DNA of 64,000 nucleotides, from the NCBI RefSeq assembly GCF_004363175.1, contig NZ_SNYR01000001.1, positions 1,364,001 through 1,428,000 of the forward strand, given 5' to 3'. Positions 61,745-64,000 of the stretch are shown one piece after another. A model generated the notes under the pieces. That model saw only the letters and a list, made by a program, of their open reading frames with translations. It made no database searches and was not told the DNA's origin. The position numbers and the translations under genes are program-made. The DNA comes from Maritalea mobilis (GTDB taxonomy: Bacteria; Pseudomonadota; Alphaproteobacteria; Rhizobiales; Devosiaceae). Position 1 is the stretch's first letter; each line of letters starts with the position of its first letter.

Positions 61745-63724
61745 ATGACTGATCTAGCCAAAACAAGCGCAATGGCCAACGCAATTCGCGCACTCTCAAT
61801 GGACGCGGTTCAAAAGGCCAATATCGGCCACCCTGGCATGCCAATGGGCGCCGCAGATATTGCAACAGTTTTGTTCACCAAAATCATGAAGTTCGACCCC
61901 AAAGCGCCAAACTGGCCAGATCGGGATCGCTTTGTGCTGTCAGCTGGTCACGGCTCTATGCTGCTTTATTCTGCCCTGCACCTGCTGGGTTATGAAGATA
62001 TGACCATGGAAGAAATCAAAAACTTCCGTCAATTGGGGGCAAAAACAGCTGGCCACCCTGAATATGGTCACGCTACTGGCATCGAAACAACAACCGGCCC
62101 ACTTGGCCAAGGCATTTCAAATGCGGTTGGCATGGCCATGGCCGAAGCCAAAATGGCAGCCGACTTCGGCGAAGACATTGTGGATCACTACACATATGTG
62201 ATCGCTGGTGATGGGTGCTTGATGGAAGGCATCAGCCAAGAAGCGATCGGCTTGGCTGGTCACCTTAAGCTCAACAAGCTCATCGTCATCTGGGACGATA
62301 ACGACATCACCATTGATGGCAAAGTCTCCTTGTCTGACTCAACTGACCAACATGCACGCTTCCGCGCTGCTGGCTGGAACACCATCGCAGTTGATGGCCA
62401 CGACGAAGATGCGGTTGAAAAAGCAATTCTGGAAGCACAGAAGTCAGACAAGCCGACCATGATCGCAGCAAAAACTGTGATCGGCTTCGGCGCCCCAACC
62501 AAAGCTGGCACTTCTGCCGCACACGGCGCGCCTTTGGGCGAAGACGAAATTGCTGGCGCACGCGCTGCACTTGGCTGGGACTATCCTCCATTTGAAATTC
62601 CTGAAGAAGTATTGGACGCTTGGCGTTTGGCAGGCTGCCGCTCAACCAAGCACCGCACCGCTTGGGAAGATCGCTTGGCTGAAAAAGACGCCGACACACG
62701 CGGCGAATTTGAACGTCGCATCAGCGGTGAATTGCCTTCAAGCTTTGCGGCTGAAATCAAAAAGTTCAAACATCAGCTTGCTGATGAAAAGCCAAAATGG
62801 GCAACCCGTGTTGCGTCCAACAAAGCGCTCGAAGTAATCAATGGCATAATGCCAGAAATGTTTGGCGGCTCAGCCGATTTGACCGGCTCAAACAACACCA
62901 AATCTGGTGGCCAAGGCATTTTCACTGCTGAAGATCGCTCCGGCAATTATGTTTATTACGGCATTCGCGAACACGGCATGGCAGCGGCCATGAACGGCAT
63001 TGCTCTGCATGGTGGCCTTATGCCATACGGCGGCACTTTCATGGTGTTCACCGATTATTGCCGCCCTTCCATTCGCTTGGCGGCCTTGATGGGTATTCGC
63101 TCTGTATTCGTGATGACTCACGATTCAATCGGCTTGGGTGAAGATGGCCCAACCCACCAGCCTGTTGAGCATTTGACAGCCTTGCGCTGCATTCCAAATC
63201 TTTCAGTGTTCCGCCCAGCCGATGCCACAGAGACATTGGAATGTTGGGAATTGTCGCTGAAGCAAAAAGACAAGCCATCAATCTTGGCATTGACCCGTCA
63301 GGGTGTGCCAGCTTTGCGCACAGAGTTCGTTTCAGAAAACCGCTGTGCCAAAGGCGCTTATGTGCTGCGTGGCAATGAAGATGCAGACGTTGTGTTGTTC
63401 GCCTCTGGTTCAGAAGTTTCTGTGGCGATTGACGCTGCAAAGCAGCTTGAAAGCCAAAAAGTGAGCGTGCGTGTTGTATCTGTGCCGTCTATGGAGTTGT
63501 TTGAACAACAATCAGATGATTACAAAGCGCAAATCTTTGGCAATGCCAAAGCCCGCGTGGCAGTTGAAGCTGGTGTTGAAATGAGCTGGCAGAAATTCTT
63601 GGGGCCTACCGGCAAGTTTGTTGGCATGGATTCATTCGGTGCAAGTGCACCTGGCGATCAACTGTTTGAACACTTTGGTATTACGGCCAAAGTCGTGGTT
63701 GATGCCGCACTTTCCCAACTCTAG
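61745..63724 (+). CDS. tkt: Transketolase
   Basis: Transketolase moves two-carbon units in the non-oxidative pentose phosphate pathway using thiamine diphosphate. The 659-residue protein shows [20 protein letters not shown], the ThDP motif [16 protein letters not shown] (GDG ... NN region IVIWDDNDI), [28 protein letters not shown] and [15 protein letters not shown]. The gene is followed by gap after 41 bases, so they may be co-transcribed. Its cofactor ties it to the thiamine genes at 21-25 kb. Confidence 0.97.
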   Translation: MTDLAKTSAMANAIRALSMDAVQKANIGHPGMPMGAADIATVLFTKIMKFDPKAPNWPDRDRFVLSAGHGSMLLYSALHLLGYEDMTMEEIKNFRQLGAKTAGHPEYGHATGIETTTGPLGQGISNAVGMAMAEAKMAADFGEDIVDHYTYVIAGDGCLMEGISQEAIGLAGHLKLNKLIVIWDDNDITIDGKVSLSDSTDQHARFRAAGWNTIAVDGHDEDAVEKAILEAQKSDKPTMIAAKTVIGFGAPTKAGTSAAHGAPLGEDEIAGARAALGWDYPPFEIPEEVLDAWRLAGCRSTKHRTAWEDRLAEKDADTRGEFERRISGELPSSFAAEIKKFKHQLADEKPKWATRVASNKALEVINGIMPEMFGGSADLTGSNNTKSGGQGIFTAEDRSGNYVYYGIREHGMAAAMNGIALHGGLMPYGGTFMVFTDYCRPSIRLAALMGIRSVFVMTHDSIGLGEDGPTHQPVEHLTALRCIPNLSVFRPADATETLECWELSLKQKDKPSILALTRQGVPALRTEFVSENRCAKGAYVLRGNEDADVVLFASGSEVSVAIDAAKQLESQKVSVRVVSVPSMELFEQQSDDYKAQIFGNAKARVAVEAGVEMSWQKFLGPTGKFVGMDSFGASAPGDQLFEHFGITAKVVVDAALSQL

Positions 63725-63765
63725 TTTACGCAAAAATTTCCTTCCCTCGCATTTGGAGAACAAAA

Positions 63766-64000
63766 ATGGCAGTACGGGTAGCAATTAACGGTTTTGGTCG
63801 CATTGGCCGCAATGTGTTGCGCGCAATCATCGAATCTGGTCGCACCGACATTGAAGTTGTGGCAATCAACGATTTGGGTCCAGTTGAAACCAACGCCCAC
63901 TTGATCCGCTATGACAGCGTGCACGGCAAATTCCCTGGCGAAGTTAAAGTGGATGGCGACACAATCGACGTTGGCCGTGGCCCAATGAAAGTTTATGCGA
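63766..64000 (+). CDS. gap: Glyceraldehyde-3-phosphate dehydrogenase (5' part only)
   Basis: The first 78 residues are present before the window ends. They begin [20 protein letters not shown] (Rossmann GxGxxG), [20 protein letters not shown] and [10 protein letters not shown], typical of type I GAPDH. GGAG lies upstream of the ATG at 63766. It follows tkt as in other alphaproteobacteria, where gap and pgk continue the operon. The catalytic Cys lies beyond the edge. Confidence 0.93.
   Translation, partial: MAVRVAINGFGRIGRNVLRAIIESGRTDIEVVAINDLGPVETNAHLIRYDSVHGKFPGEVKVDGDTIDVGRGPMKVYA

Noticed and set aside
1-64000. CRISPR arrays, tRNA/rRNA genes, insertion sequences or prophage
   Set aside because: No regularly spaced repeats, cloverleaf sequences, transposase or phage genes were seen when reading the window.

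Overview
The window is a stretch of alphaproteobacterial chromosome of about 50% GC, most likely Hyphomicrobiales and close to the Devosiaceae/Maritalea group. This is judged from gene content and order, not from a database search. Pointers are ctrA and chpT (CckA-ChpT-CtrA cell-cycle relay), eipA (DUF1134), an RpoH sigma-32 with its RpoH box, zapA-6S RNA-folate ligase synteny, and the ruvCAB-ybgC-tolQRAB-pal-cpoB-tilS-ftsH-glmM block. No tRNA, rRNA, transposase, prophage or CRISPR array was seen.

Layout. 1-5.9 kb: a ROK regulator cut by the window edge, arfB, a VOC gene pair divergent from a tandem winged-helix regulator, a glutathionyl-hydroquinone reductase-like GST, an orphan membrane protein and purC. 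6-16.5 kb: fliJ-fliI, the divergent ctrA, then convergent chpT-cheA-cheW-cheY-cheB-cheR; cheR carries an in-frame TAA stop. A YHS protein and eipA follow. 16.6-25 kb: a coiled-coil membrane protein, rluD, rpoH, a PaiB-like protein, a thiamine pyrophosphokinase, and a TPP riboswitch ahead of thiBPQ. 25-37 kb: a 771-residue acidic single-pass membrane protein, purA, a DMT transporter with slyX, serA/serC, an outer-membrane beta-barrel, a second DMT transporter, glmM and a LysE exporter.

37-56.5 kb holds the envelope and recombination block (ftsH, tilS, cpoB, pal, tolB-A-R-Q, ybgC, ruvB-A-C, yebC), all on the minus strand. Accessory genes sit between its members: a LigB-type dioxygenase between tolB and pal, a DUF418 protein with a divergent TetR, two Nudix hydrolases with a phosphoesterase, a membrane protein between ruvA and ruvB, and a copper module (YcnI-PCuAC fusion plus a DUF2946-like protein). 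56.6-64 kb: a CPBP protease, an SDR reductase with a divergent TetR, a YmdB phosphoesterase, the folate ligase, 6S RNA, zapA, a DUF4164 protein, tkt and the start of gap.

Functionally this is mostly housekeeping: cell-cycle and flagellar/chemotactic control, thiamine uptake and activation, serine and purine synthesis, envelope maintenance and Holliday-junction processing. The points most worth a second look are the cheR stop codon, the accessory genes inserted in the ruv-tol block with an exact CtrA-type box upstream of pal, the tandem HxlR regulator facing two VOC genes, the 771-residue acidic protein, and the rluD pair whose divergent start codons overlap. I saw no convincing new multi-gene defence or mobile system.
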